DNA of 64,000 nucleotides, taken from Ctenosaura bakeri (lineage: Eukaryota > Chordata > Lepidosauria > Squamata > Iguanidae). Location of the stretch: contig CAOLHI010000060.1 in NCBI GenBank assembly GCA_948474755.1, forward strand, positions 992,001-1,056,000. Reading direction: 5' to 3'. Position numbers and translations under genes: made by a program. The notes beneath the pieces are model-generated. The model made no database searches and had not been told where the DNA came from. It saw only the letters and a list, made by a program, of their open reading frames with translations. This document shows positions 46,827 through 58,853 of the stretch, piece by piece. Position 1 is the first letter of the stretch, and the number at the start of each line of letters is the position of its first letter.

Positions 46827-47935
46827 TTGGACTGGAGCCTTAATACTATCCCCAGTCTAAAACTAAATAATATGACTGATTCAAACTAAGTTGAACTACA
46901 TTATCATCAGTTGATTATGATTGTCTTACTGCTCTGATTTCTCCTTTCAGATTTTTCATACATGTCCTGTTTTATTCTCAAATTCTTCTTTCAATGGATC
47001 TATGAATTGTAATAAATGGCTAACTGACATTATTATCCCCTATAAGACTTGCTCAATTCTTCCTATATTCCATTTGTTGTCCACGTATAATATTAAAAAT
47101 GTAAACTCCACAGGACAGGTAAGTATCTTTGATAGTATACCAACAAGAATTTGAATGCAATAGAAAATATGTTTATCTGTTTGTGCAGTTGTCACAGTAG
47201 TTTCCTTTAACATTCTGTTAGCCACTTTTAGTGAGAATCATGTATTGCAATTCAGCATAGGGAATAAAACCAAAATGCCACAATGAAGCAAAGGCCATCG
47301 TGTGGGAAACATCTAGCTCTTAATGACTCCCACTGCATCACGAAGAAAACTGATTACCATGTAACTGAAGTCATATGTTTCCTTAGGGAGAACAAACTGT
47401 TGTTCCCATCATCTATTTGTTCAAACACAATATAATCCCCTCAGAAATTGCAGCTGAAAGTTTTATACTTCTGAATTTATTATTTATTTCTTTAAATAGC
47501 ATTCAGTAGGCATATTTAGTAAGCTGTAGTTCAGGGCACAGCTATAGCTAAAGTTCTGGAAGAAATACAGAATATGTATGCAGGTCTGATGAGGAGAGAG
47601 ATGAACAAATTACCAGAGCCCAGTGATCCAAAAGAGGCTTAGGACCCACCTAAGTTGCACAGAGTTTTGGGGACAGAATAGCCCCTTGTCCCATTTCATT
47701 AGATCCAGCAAGAACAGGAAGAGTGAGGGGCAGTCATACTCAAAACATACTGACGTCTGAATATTTTGGTACACAGCAAAATGGCCACAATTCACATATC
47801 AAATCTGGAGAGAGGATAATCTGTTGCAAGTGTAGCTTGTGCCTGCTGTCCCTGCTCTTACTTGTACAGGCTCAGGAATCTGAGTTCAGTAGGGCATGAG
47901 AGAGACCTATATTAAGACCAAACCAGGAAAAACAA
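46827..47935. other. Unique sequence, no gene seen
   Basis: No exon or repeat recognised; short frames only. Confidence 0.4.
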
Positions 47936-48009
47936 GGGTCTCTCAAGAGTTATAGGCTTCCACAACTTCTCTAAATCTTGTGGGAGCCTGAAACTCTTTT
48001 GAGAGACCC
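47936..48009. repeat. Isolated 74-bp hairpin
   Basis: The left arm (47936-47965) starts GGGTCTCTCAAGAGTT and the right arm (47978-48009) ends CTTTTGAGAGACCC. The arms pair along about 30 bases with three substitutions and a 2-base bulge, leaving a loop of about 12 bases. It could be a tiny inverted-repeat transposon or a precursor-like RNA hairpin. Not enough is visible to decide. Confidence 0.75.
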
Positions 48010-48497
48010 TCCTTTAGTAAGACATGAGGTTGGCATTATCTAGGCCTGCATCAAGTGTGCCAGCCAGCCTTAAGTTGGCCTGGCAAGAAAGAGGGCTATT
48101 CTTGATCACTGTTTGAGAACTGCCAACCCTTGCTGAGGGACTCCCTCCTCCAAAAAAACAAAAACAAAACAACAACAACAAATGTTTAATCAAAATCTGA
48201 ACCTTCCATGGCAGCTCTTCACGTATATTCTGGAGTCCAGAGACAGATTTACTACTTTAGTGAGAACTGAGACAGCATTCTGCACAGTACAGTTAGGAGA
48301 GACCATGAGATCCCTCTGGAAGATTAGTATCATTAATGTTCAAAGGATGGGAGCCATTTTGCAATCACAGACCCATGCCTCCTAACCTCAGAGCTTTAAC
48401 TTTTCATCCATGCATTGAAATGGAAAGAAAACTCCCCAGATGTAAGGGGAGATTTTGCGACAACACTGCAACAAGACAAGCTGCAGCAACATTGTCG

Positions 48498-48820
48498 TCC
48501 TTTCTGCATGACAACTGCATCCCAGCATGAGGATGCGAGAGAAGTGGTACTATGATAATGCTTCTGCTTGACATCCTGAGCCAGCTGGCACAATCATGAT
48601 GTAAATCAGAGACAGAGTTGATCCATCAATGAGCCCCAATTGCATGATGCTCCCATCCTTCCTGGCCATGGGGAAGAGCCAGAAGCATGATGGAGGCATT
48701 TCCTGCCCCAGTGCAGCATGGGAAAGAGCCCAGCTGCACTACAGAAGGAAGAGGTACATCCCTCGTGCTCCCTTCCACAGGGAGCCGGCCTGGTGTGGAG
48801 GGAAGTGTTCCTGTCTGCTC
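48498..48820. mobile_element. Family A element, copy 4, right end lost
   Basis: Starts near CCTTTCTGCATGACAAC. It shares TAATGCTTCTGCTTGACATC, GCACAATCATGATGTAAATC, CATCAATGAGCCCCAATTG, CCTGCCCCAGTGCAGCATG and TCCACAGGGAGCCGGCC with the other family A copies. The hairpin arms have eroded. No GGCC-type right end is found before unique sequence resumes near 48820. Confidence 0.7.
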
Positions 48821-49209
48821 CCAGTTTAACTGATTAAACTGTTTGACCAAACATGCTGAAGAGATGAGTAAGCTGAGCATCAAAATTATTTCAGGTATTA
48901 GGCATGAAAAACTTGAGATTAACATTGAGTGTACATATGACTAAAAGTCACATCCTACCCTAGATATTTGGCAAAGCTACCTCTGTTATATATGTGTGAA
49001 CATGAATGCTAGTTTTCTCATATTGTGCTGGGCTTTCCTTTCCATCAACTGTCCAATTCCAATTTAATTTTCAGTGCAGTAGATCCATTGGTCAATGGAC
49101 TTTACATAAATCTTGATCTATCAAGTTTCCATCAGTTCACTGGATTTGCTCTAATTGGGACTAAAAGTTAGATTTAAATCAACATATTAAATATCACCAT
49201 ACCTTTTTT

Positions 49210-49410
49210 CATCTGATTTCAGAATCTAAGCATCATCTGGCCTGGTTAATACTTGAATGGGAACTGAGCAAGTGATACTAAGTATCTCTAGGTAGAACCA
49301 GGAAAGAATAAAACCTGAAATTCTGGATAGCCAGGGCCAACCAGATTGGACAGTATTGGACTAGACTGAATAATGAACTGACTTTACTATCAGGCAGCTT
49401 TTGTTGTTCT
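49210..49410 (+). mobile_element. 5S rRNA-derived SINE, different 3' half
   Basis: The head resembles 5S rRNA in sense: CTGATTTCAGAATCTAAGC, then GGCCTGGTTAATACTTGAAT and GGGAACTG, matching the conserved promoter region (…CTAAGC…GGTTAGTACTTGGATGGGA). The body differs from the copies at 11 and 37 kb: it has ACAGTATTGGACTAGACTGA, GAACTGACTTTACTATCAGG and CAGCTTTTG, a tail phrase common in squamate repeats. It is not a functional 5S gene: too diverged and with no terminator. Confidence 0.8.
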
Positions 49411-52400
49411 GGTTTATTTTAAAAGTTTACTTCTCACTTCCATTATTTTGGCTTTTATTTCATATCTTTTGCTTTTCTACATCCACTCCTTCCAGAGTCT
49501 CATATTTCTCTGGTAGCAACCTCTCAGCTGAATCCTAGAAAAAGGTTCCACTTTTTATCTCACACTTCCAGGCAAACTCCTCCTTCTGTTAAGATGTGCT
49601 AGACTCACTTGCTTTTATGTGCCTTTTCCAATTTATTGTGATCAAAATAAATGGGGGGGGGGGGTCAGATGTACATGAATTGATTCCCTATTTCTTTTTG
49701 ATATGGATTAAAGAACCTACTTTAGGGGAAACTCCTTATGTTAGGTCTAATCCTTGGCCAAGGAGAACAATGTCTGTGCCTTTCCTACTGAGATGATTCC
49801 AGCCCCATCCCAAACTGCTTGTATTTAAAGAGGGAGATATAGGAACATTCATGTTGTCTAGTTGCATTTCTAGCTTTGTTCTGAGACATTTTAATTTCAT
49901 CAATATCCCTTCCTCCACTGCTTTCTCTCACTTCTTTTCCTTTCTTTTTCTCATGTGTCTCTTTATGTAGACTGTCAGCCTGCAGGCATGGTTTTGTTCT
50001 AATTAATTCCCAGGTACTGTATTATGAAGCACCTAATTTTCTTTGCAGCACTCATTAATACATTATAAATATACCAGTAATACATATTTATGAGCTATTA
50101 CACCTGTGTTTATTGCATTCTTGAATTAGATTTTTCAGTGCACACTTTATACATCCTAAAAATAAGTGTAAAGAGAATCTCAAACTAGTTGTGTTCAATG
50201 AAGTATTTTTTAAACAAAAGCTAAAAATGGTACGCCAAGTATACTGCCCATGGTATGTTGGCAATCATGCCTCCTACAGGGTCAATGGTTCTATGTGCTA
50301 TCTCTTTCAACAACTTGCTATAGCAGATCCACTTTGTGCTAGCAAACTTGTGTCTGACGTTTATCTCTTCAGATTCAGGGTGGAGCCTTACATGATTTAT
50401 CCTTTGTTCATATTTGTGTGGTTTTCTCTTTAATGACAAGAATTTTTGTTCATATGAAACTAGACAAGAGAAGGCTCTAATCTAGCCTTCTCCTTGTACT
50501 TTTTTTACCCCCCCCCAAAAAAATGGGTGAGTTCATTATTATACTGAGTAATAATACTCTGTCATGAGAAATCTAAAGGAATCTGACATAGATGGACATG
50601 TAATGCCTTGGTGAGAACTCAGCATTATATCATATTCTGTTTCTTAGAAGGAGTGCCTCAATTTTAATCTGTGTTATCTAATCCTATTGTGCCTATATTA
50701 CCACAGTTGGAAAAACAAATGCGGACATAAGAGAACGGTGAACACTAGCTCACACAAAAATGCTCTGTGACTAAACCACTTCAGATCCTGGAGGTTAATA
50801 ATAGTGAAGTGAAATACCATCAATTTATTCCACCAACATCCATCACCTAAAGTTATTAAATCTACATCTATCATTTGATATAATAGAAATAAAGTCATTG
50901 TAATAAAATGCTGTCAGAAGATCAATATCCTTGAAAATAAATGTCTTTGACTTCATGAAAGTGTTTACAGTACTTTATAGCAAGATATAATTTTCTTTAT
51001 AGAGTCACCAACACCGGTGTGAAGGTAAGATTAAGGGAAACAGTGAGGGTAGCATGTTCCCATTACTTCTTATAAGTACAAGTGACTGGCAGTGTTCATG
51101 CACAGTTGCTAGGGGCAACTTGGTTACTGATGGAGAACTGTGCCCCAACTTCAGCTATATGAGGCTATCCTACTACAGTGAGACATATCTGTTCCTTCAT
51201 TTAATCCAGCATTGTATAATCTGGAAGCAGTTCTGCAAAAATGCCAAGTAGAAGCTTTCTGTGCTTGAGCCTCTAGATACACACCTACCCATCTGATCCC
51301 AGGTGAATCAGGAGGATGTCTTATAAACCATAAATACATTCTTTCTCTTTTTGTCTCCTACTTTCTTTCTCTTTCTCTTTAATAAAGTTATACACAATAT
51401 GGTCAATAACTTTCAGAATTTTAAAAATCAAAAAGGGGGGCTGAGAAACTGTGTGCAAGTGTTTACATGAAGACATCATTTCATTCTTCCTTGGGGACCC
51501 CCAAATTTCCTTTGTTGTCAAATGCAGTGGTGACAGATGTGTTCCCCATTACTGGCAGGTGACACTTCTCACCATCTCTTCATCATCCTACAGGAATGTA
51601 GGAAGAATTGTTCTTACTGTAATATAGACAATGCTTTGTTGTTAGACTGATGATTGCCAACAATGTTTTTTTTTTTTGGAGGGGGACGAGGGGACAAGGT
51701 AATCCATTGAAGGAAAAGGCTTTGTAGCACTCTAAAGATTGACAAAGACATAATCTTTTGCAGACTATCAAAGGCATGTGCTTTTTTAGTATGCAGTCCA
51801 TTTCATGAGATTCATCTACTGGTCACTTTAAGTTTCTTAGTCTTGAATGCATTGTAAGGTTCTTGTAGCTAATATTTGTTATGCTCATGTTGTAAGAAAG
51901 AGTATTGCATTCCTTGAACTTCTCTTATTTCTGTGTAATGACCCCAGCCTCAAAAATGACAACTCAGTTTAGTCTGGGGCAGCTGTACACCCATTGGGGA
52001 ACTGGGCTGAGTTCCTGAACAGAACATGGAACTAGAAATTCAGAAAATGAGGAAGCCAGTCCAGAAGTCTTGCAGATGCCTGTGAAGTTCACATCTTCTA
52101 GAGATGAATGAGATTTTTTTTTTTTTTTTTGGAATTGTATCCTTAAGTAAACCTCCCAAATTAAAGTGTGGATTGGAACACAACTCTCTTTCAGAATTTA
52201 CACAACAATAATTTTACAAGGTGATCTGAGGGCAGTCTTAAAAGAAAAAGAACTTTCTTAAAACATATGACAACTGTTCAGCCTGTTAAAGAGGGAGCAG
52301 GGTTGGTGATGAGATGGGAGACTTTCTCTTTCTCTCCCGAGAACATCATTCAGAAAATAAATGGCTGTGCCATGGACTTTGTGTGTAACTGCTTATAGTG

Positions 52401-53584
52401 GTTGTTACCTATAAATTGTCCTCTTTACAAACACATGAAAAAGTGACTTGGGCTGTATTTATACTGGTGTGTATTTCCCTTTGCTCAGCAACCCAGGAAA
52501 GAGGCTACAGAAATGAGGGCAAACACGTGCCTTCAGAATATTAATCATTTAAGGGTCCAGACTCCTTAGGCAAGGGGGTGGAGTTTGGCAGAGGAAGATG
52601 GGAGCAGGTTTTTTTTCAGTGCAAGTTCTTCCCTTTGGAACTTTCAGGCACTATGCTATATTATGTCTTGTCAATTACTGCCTGCAGATAGGATAGAACA
52701 CCCTGAGGATCCCACATTCTCCATCACACCAGTCTGGGATGCAGCATACAGGAACCTTAGGAAACCTTAGGAACATAAAGGTAAACTGCTGGAGCACATA
52801 TTTCTGTGCAAGGTTATTTCACTCCTCAGTAAACACCACACCAACACTGGAGAAATACTGTTCCCTGAGCCAAGGCTTCTGATTAACCTTCTCCTGTCTC
52901 CTGTGTCTAAAATGTTCTGACTGAAGTGCTGATATTGGCTTCCACTGTATATCACATGTTATTGCCTACCTGATTGCTGAATCCTTTTGCCATGGGAGGA
53001 ATTCTGTGATCTGTAAACTGACAGCTTCCCTCAGGGTCATGTTTGCAGTTCTTGAACATCTGGACTACTTATAGACCCTTATAAAAAGACACAAACACAC
53101 ACACAATATTTTTCCTTCTAGAAGCCTCCAAGAATGGCAGCTTTGTCTTGTGTTGCTCATCTACTCCAAGGGTCTAAAAAAATTAAACTGAATATGACTT
53201 CTAGCTGTTTCTGGTTTCTTTTTGCTTTTTCATTAAAGGGGAATTCTGAGACTGTTGTGATACACATTCCTGACACTCTGACATCAGGAGATTCTCCACA
53301 ACCAATTTAGTTGATTCTAGTCAACTACATTGGTGCATTTCAACCTAAGTTTTCCATCTCTTGGCATTGTCTCCTCTGCAAGTATCAGCAAGTAGGCTGC
53401 AACCATTTTGGGGACCTGATTGTAACTCAATTGTTTTGGTACAAATATCCATAGCCTAGTCAACAATCCAAGGTTATGTTTTAGTGTGGCTCAGAATCCT
53501 AGCATGAATTATGGTTACTAGAGATCTACCTCATTAGGGTATAAGCTGAAAACAGCTGAAAATGCATATCTGTTTTCTGTTCCT
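49411..53584. other. Unique sequence, no gene seen
   Basis: Over 4 kb with only short homopolymers (a poly-G run near 49653-49663, poly-T near 51666 and 52112). Frames of up to 80 codons show no recognisable domain. I recognise no transposon. Confidence 0.45.
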
Positions 53585-54658
53585 TTTTATAAATAGCAAA
53601 AAATCCTTCTGCTCTGTCCCCATACTGTTTAGCATCTACATGAAACTGCTGGGAGATGTCATCCAGAGTTTTGGGGTTCAGTGTCACCAATATGTTGATG
53701 ACTCCCAACTCTATCTCTCCCTTCCATCTGATTCCAAGGAAGCTGTCTCAGTTCTGAAACAGTGTCTATTGTCAGTAATAGATTGAATGAGGGCAAACAA
53801 GTTGAAGCTTAATCCAGACAAGACAGAGGTGCTTTTGGTCAGTTGAAAGGCAGATCAGGGAATAGGGACTTTGCCTTTGCTGAATGGGGCTATGCTTCCC
53901 CTGAAATCTCAGGCTCGCATCCTTGATGTTCTCATGGACTTAGCTCTGAGCCTGGATGCCCAGGTCTCAGCAGTGGCTGAATGCATCTGCACAGTTAAAA
54001 CTTGTGCAGTAGCTATGCCTGTTCCTTGAGACATCAGAGTGACAGATGCCTTGATTACATCTTGGTCGGACTACTGTAACACAGTTTATGCAGGGCTGGC
54101 TTTGGAAACTGTTCAGAAACTCCAGCAGATTCAAAACGCAGCAGCTAGAATGCTGACCAGGGCCAGTTACAGGGAACACACAACTCCCTTGTTAAAACAG
54201 CTTTACTGGCTACCTGTTCATTTCTGGGCACAAGAAATGACCTATAAAATGGCTAAGGTCCAGACTATTTGAAAAACTGTTATCTCCCTTTATGAACCTG
54301 TTAGAGTCTTTAAATCTGCATGGAAAGGCTTTCTTTTGGTCCCACCATCATCCCAGGCTCACCTGGTAAGAACATGGGAGAGAGCCTTCTCAGTGGCTGC
54401 TCCCACCTTGTGGAACACTTTTCCATGGGAGGCTACGCTAGGCTAGCCCCTCCCTACTTTCCTTTTGTAGGCAGATATTTAATGGTTGAGCTGGAGACCT
54501 TTTACTTATTAGTTAGCTGTATTTTTTTTAAAAAAAATCTATTTCTAGTTTTATAATTTTATATGTTTTCTAATGTTTTGATTGTTTTTATTTTTTTTTA
54601 TCCTTTTGGAAGTCTCCTTGGGTTCCATCTTGGGAGAAAAGGTGGCATAAAAATTCAA

Positions 54659-54699
<41 letters not shown>

Positions 54700-54702
54700 A
54701 TA
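53585..54702 (+). mobile_element. 5'-truncated L2-type LINE with AAAT tail
   Basis: Translation gives [18 protein letters not shown], then [18 protein letters not shown] (the catalytic YVDD box of reverse transcriptase), then NKLKLNPDKTEVLL-like residues. Further on come DYCNTVYAGLALETVQKLQQ, IQNAAARMLT and LLKQLYWLPVHFW, all in L2-clade order. Stops and frameshifts interrupt it. The 3' end has TTGGGAGAAAAGGTGGCAT and an (AAAT)n tail (54657-54702). No clear target duplication was found. Confidence 0.88.
54657..54702. repeat. (AAAT)n tail of L2
   Basis: About eleven AAAT units ending the L2 element. Confidence 0.97.
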
Positions 54703-55980
54703 TTCACACTGCTCTACTGTTCAGGGCCCTTTTCCTCTATCTATCTTAATTCCCTTGGTACTGCTTCCAGTTGCTGATATTTGTCCTTATTTATTAGTCC
54801 CTGTGCCTTTGTTAATGGCATTACAATGCTTCATTTGCAATAATGATGTGATAGATCCCGATAAAGAAAATACCATAGGTAGCCATAGTCAACTGAGGAC
54901 TAGCGAGTGTGAAGGAAAAAAAATATGGCACAATAGTGGAACAAAATAATGCTGAATAGTATTAACATAAAACAAATTTTTGATCAGGGGGATGTTTAAT
55001 GAATTTGTTCATCTGTGTCGAATATATTACTTTCAAAACAAATATTGAAATTAAATATTTTTTTGGTGTACCTTACTAAAGCTGTAGTATTAACTTTTGC
55101 TTTTCTGTGACTAAAGAAATTGTCTAGTGAAAAGCATGTCCACTTTATATTGTGAAGTGATGATTTAAATAGCACCAAGGTAAGCTTTTGAGAATAATTT
55201 GTGTGCTTTTCTCACAGCCCTTATTCTGCATGAATTGCTTTGCCATTCTGTCAATAATATTCATGAATATGTACTGAGAATTTACTAATGAAACAGTTAA
55301 TGTCAACGACCTTAATGTAATAGAATAGGAATAGAAAATGAAACCAAGTGCAGCATGTTTTGAGTGTTATTTACTGTATTGGAATCATTTCCATATTGAC
55401 TGGTAAGAGTTGTGTTGCTCTATTTATAAGATCTGTGAAAGTCTTTTCCTTAGTAGTAGATATAGGAAAAACAACTACTCAATTGAGAATTAAAACAGTA
55501 GAGGAAGGAACTGTCTTTCCCCTTTATCTTTCTTTCAAAATAAGAAGCATTTTTGAAACTAATAAATGGACTATCTGTACTTTAGAATGACCACATTTTA
55601 CACACTGAAAAAGCTTAATATAGAAAGCTTCAGTGGAAACCTGAATCCATTATTCTGTTGCCTTTTATTTTCATTCCTCGGGTGTAGCTTCATCATTTTT
55701 TAATGTGAATGAGCAATTGGAGATGAAGCAGGCCACTGAAGTCTAAAAGTTTGTGTTTTTATATTATCTATTGTCCTTTCAGAATGCAACAGTTTGGATC
55801 CAGACTAAAATAGCCACACAGCAGTCTCCTTGAAATCAGTGTCAAAGTTTAGCCATGAAAAACTTTCTTACATGCGAATAACAGGAAAAAGACTTCATTT
55901 TCACTACAACTCATCAAGTGTATAGTAATCAAGTGCTGAAAACTCAAGAAGTACAGCTGCAAGTTTTGATCAGGCACATA
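54703..55980. other. Unique sequence, no gene seen
   Basis: No exon or repeat recognised. An 80-codon frame at 55348-55590 has no recognisable domain. Confidence 0.4.
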
Positions 55981-56189
55981 GATCATTTCTGCATTACACT
56001 CTTATAGTGCTATTATTCCACTCTCAACATCCTATGGAATCCTGGGGTTTGCAGTTCAGGGAGATACATTTAGAATTCTCAACCAGAGAGCTCTTTGGCC
56101 TCAGTAAACTACAAATGCCAGAATTTGTGGGTCCTGTGGATGTTGAAACTGGAATAATAGCACTATAACAGTGTAGTGCAGAAATTGCC
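55981..56189. mobile_element. Family B element, copy 7, near full length
   Basis: Runs from GATCATTTCTGCATTACAC to GTAGTGCAGAAATTGCC. It is uninterrupted across the site where copy 3 holds an LTR. ATA flanks both sides (55978-55980 and 56190-56192), a possible 3-bp target duplication. Good reference copy for the family. Confidence 0.85.
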
Positions 56190-58039
56190 ATAGTTTCCTA
56201 TCTCCCTACTTTCTCAGAAGGGAGTATTTGGTATCTCAATGAAGCGTAAGGAAAGTGCATGAAGCGGAACACCTGCTGCTTCTTATAGCTGTACTATGAA
56301 GGTCACAGAGAACTGTACACAACACAACATGGGGAGAAATCTACCATTTACTTGAAAAGATGTAGCAGATGGGAAGAGTTACCTATAGTGATATCAAAAA
56401 TAAACATGGGGTGAATATTTCTCTCACACAGCCGCACACGTTTAAAGACAGCTTGAACACATCTTTGGTATAACATGAGAACTTGGGGGGAAAGTATTGT
56501 TTGGAATCTAACTCTCATACTTTCCCAGCCAGGATGGCCAACTGTGGTCCCAGGAGGTCCTAGACTAGAGGATGTCTGCAGTGTTGTGTACCAGCTATCA
56601 GAAAACAGCTGGATCTCTCTCAGATATCCCCGCCTTCCCCCAGCTATGGCCCTGGAGGAAATTAAGAGGCTTCTCATCCAGGTCAGGCTTTTAACAAAAA
56701 TTAGCTTCATTGGCAGTTCTCAACTCTTGAGAAGCTCTTTTTTTCAAACACACACTTTGTTCCATCTTTTCTCTCTCAGCAGTGTCTCTCCAGTCCCTAT
56801 CCTGGAGACAAGCCCTCAGCCATATGAACCAAACTTTGGAAATGGAGGGTATGAAAGGTTCCTGTGTCTCTTTCCCTCCCTTATACACTCACATAGCTCA
56901 ACTGAGATTTTTAACATTTTCTCTGTGCAACATGCTTCCTATTTCACACCAGTTAAACACTAGGAAACCGACACAAGAACACACAAAACATGAAAGCAAA
57001 TTTAGGAAACAAAATAGTTCATAAAGATAAATATCATTCATATCACCCCAGAAGAACTAGATGGTAATGTAATTAGTATCACTTGATGATGATATATGAA
57101 GTAAGCTGGAAAAAAATCCAAGAACAATTACCACATAAACTGCTCCTTTAGATCTCTTGGTAACTCTTTAGCTTAGAAGGAAAAAAAAACAACTAATCAC
57201 TTAATTGGTCTCCCATTACACAGGAGTTACCATGTAAAGTAGGTGGCACTCAGCTAACTAATCAGGTGTGATTACAGTTTTACAGCTCACATATTTGTTC
57301 CCTGTGTTTTGTTTTGCTTTAAATAAAAGCTTTGCTCCATGTTGCACAAATTGTCTCTAAAGCAACAGAAAGAAAGAAAAAATAGAGAGAGGTAGAGAGA
57401 GATAAAAGACAGTTCAGTAAATCTATAGAAGGAAGTAATGAACTCTAGAATGTACAATTGGGCATAGTGTAATGGTGGAGTATTCATTACTAAAAATAGC
57501 TCAATAATTTTTAAAATCAAAATCCCCTAAACACAGACATTCCAATTCAGGCTTTCAATTCTGTTTTTAAAATTGTCTCCACATTCCAAAGAGGTATGTA
57601 GTACCAGAGACTGAAGTCTGTGCTGAAGAGGAATGGGGATATGCTAAGCCTTTTTAGACATACAGAAAAAATAAAGAAGTTTTCCAAACTAAAGCCAAAG
57701 TTGGCAATGTATGATGAATTTTAGATGCCCTGGAACCACACAAGAGCAGCAGCAGCAGCAGCAATATTTTTAGCAACAACAATCATTTCATAGAAGATGT
57801 GAGGATAACTTTACTTATGGAATGTCACTTTGGTAGGCAGAAAGGAAGTCTTTTTGTGCAGATGCATGTTTCTGTTTTGTTGGGAAATATTCAAAGGAAT
57901 TTTTCACACATCTCGCATTCCAAATAATATGTCAATTATAGACTGAGTGGCTTTGTATATACTTAGATATAAATGTACATGTGTGATGATGTGAATATGT
58001 TTACCTTGCACACAGACAATTGATATATACTAGGGATGG
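56190..58039. other. Unique sequence; longest unassigned open frame
   Basis: Contains the longest open frame of the window, 162 codons at 56475-56963 (+), overlapped by a 120-codon frame at 56348-56710 (-). The plus frame is rich in serine, leucine and phenylalanine, has no recognised domain and no visible splice or promoter context. I do not call it a gene. An (AGC)n run lies at 57744-57762. Confidence 0.4.
57744..57762. repeat. (AGC)n microsatellite
   Basis: About six AGC units; not in a recognisable coding frame. Confidence 0.95.
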
Positions 58040-58605
58040 AAATAATATTCAAAATTATTTAAAAAAAATCATTGAAAACAGGTTTTTCATATGTCAAGAA
58101 AAACTGACAAGAAGAATTCTAGACTGATGAGAAGCTTTGTAGTTTGGGGCATATTCTGTGCAAAATTTGTATGTGGTTGTTTTGATAGAAAATAGAATTT
58201 TCTGCACAGGAAAAGCTTTTTTCACATGGAAAATAATGTTTCAGTGCAGAAGTGTTAATACCACAGCATAAGATGTTTTCTGCACACAAAAAAGCTGTAT
58301 TTCAGAATTTGTTCTGTGTTTAGTTTGCACAGAAATTTGCATGGAAATCAATATTTTCTGCGCATAATATTTCTACATTGAAACATTATTTTCTACATAG
58401 AAGTGATGCTTTCTGTGCAGATTTTTTTTCCTCCACAAAGTAACCATGTGCAAATTTTGTGAAGAATAACTTCTGAGTTGTGAACAGCCTTCAAAACCTG
58501 CATGGTTTTGGAGCACTTTCTTGCAGCAGGAAGAAAATTGCTGAAATTACTTCTAGCTTCTTTTGAGAAGAAATTTAGTGAAGAATTAGACCCATAATTT
58601 ATACA
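58040..58605. repeat. Family C repeat, copy 4 (longest)
   Basis: The fullest copy: ACTGATGAGAAGCTTTGTAG and TTTGGGGCATATTCTGTGC open it. From about 58180 to 58440 come repeated near-palindromic units of the form TTTTCTGCACAGGAAAA / GTGCAGAAG, roughly every 30-40 bases. Then GTGCAAATTTTGTGAAGAAT and GCTGAAATTACTTCTAGC end it. No open frame or recognisable terminal repeats. The transposon class is unknown. Confidence 0.7.
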
Positions 58606-58635
58606 CTCATTGACATGTTCTTCATTGTTCTATGC

Positions 58636-58853
58636 CTGCAAGTCATTTCTGATTTATGCCAACCTCCTGGTAAACTTATCCTGTGGTGTTCTTGGCAAGA
58701 TTTGTTCAGGGTGGGTTTTCCTTTGCTCTCCTCTGAGGCTGAGAGAGCGTGACTTTTCCAAGGTAACTCAGTAGGTTTAAATGACTGAATGAGGATTTGA
58801 ACTCTGGTCTCTCAGTGTCCTAATCCAGCACCCAAACTACTATACTATGCTGT
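58636..58853 (-). mobile_element. tRNA-derived SINE
   Basis: The plus strand shows GCAAGTCATTTCTGATTTATG, CTTGGCAAGATTTGTTCAGG, CTCTGAGGCTGAGAGAGCGT and GAGGATTTGAACTCTGGTC. The last contains the reversed B box (58794-58805). Nearly full length but with no clear tail. Confidence 0.82.

Noticed and set aside
49210..49280. 5S rRNA gene
   Set aside because: Only the promoter half resembles 5S rRNA, with many substitutions and SINE sequence following. It is a SINE head, not a gene.
56475..56963. 162-codon plus-strand open frame, the longest in the window
   Set aside because: No recognisable domain, a biased serine/leucine/phenylalanine composition, an overlapping 120-codon frame on the other strand, and no visible splice, promoter or homology support. 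Most likely chance.
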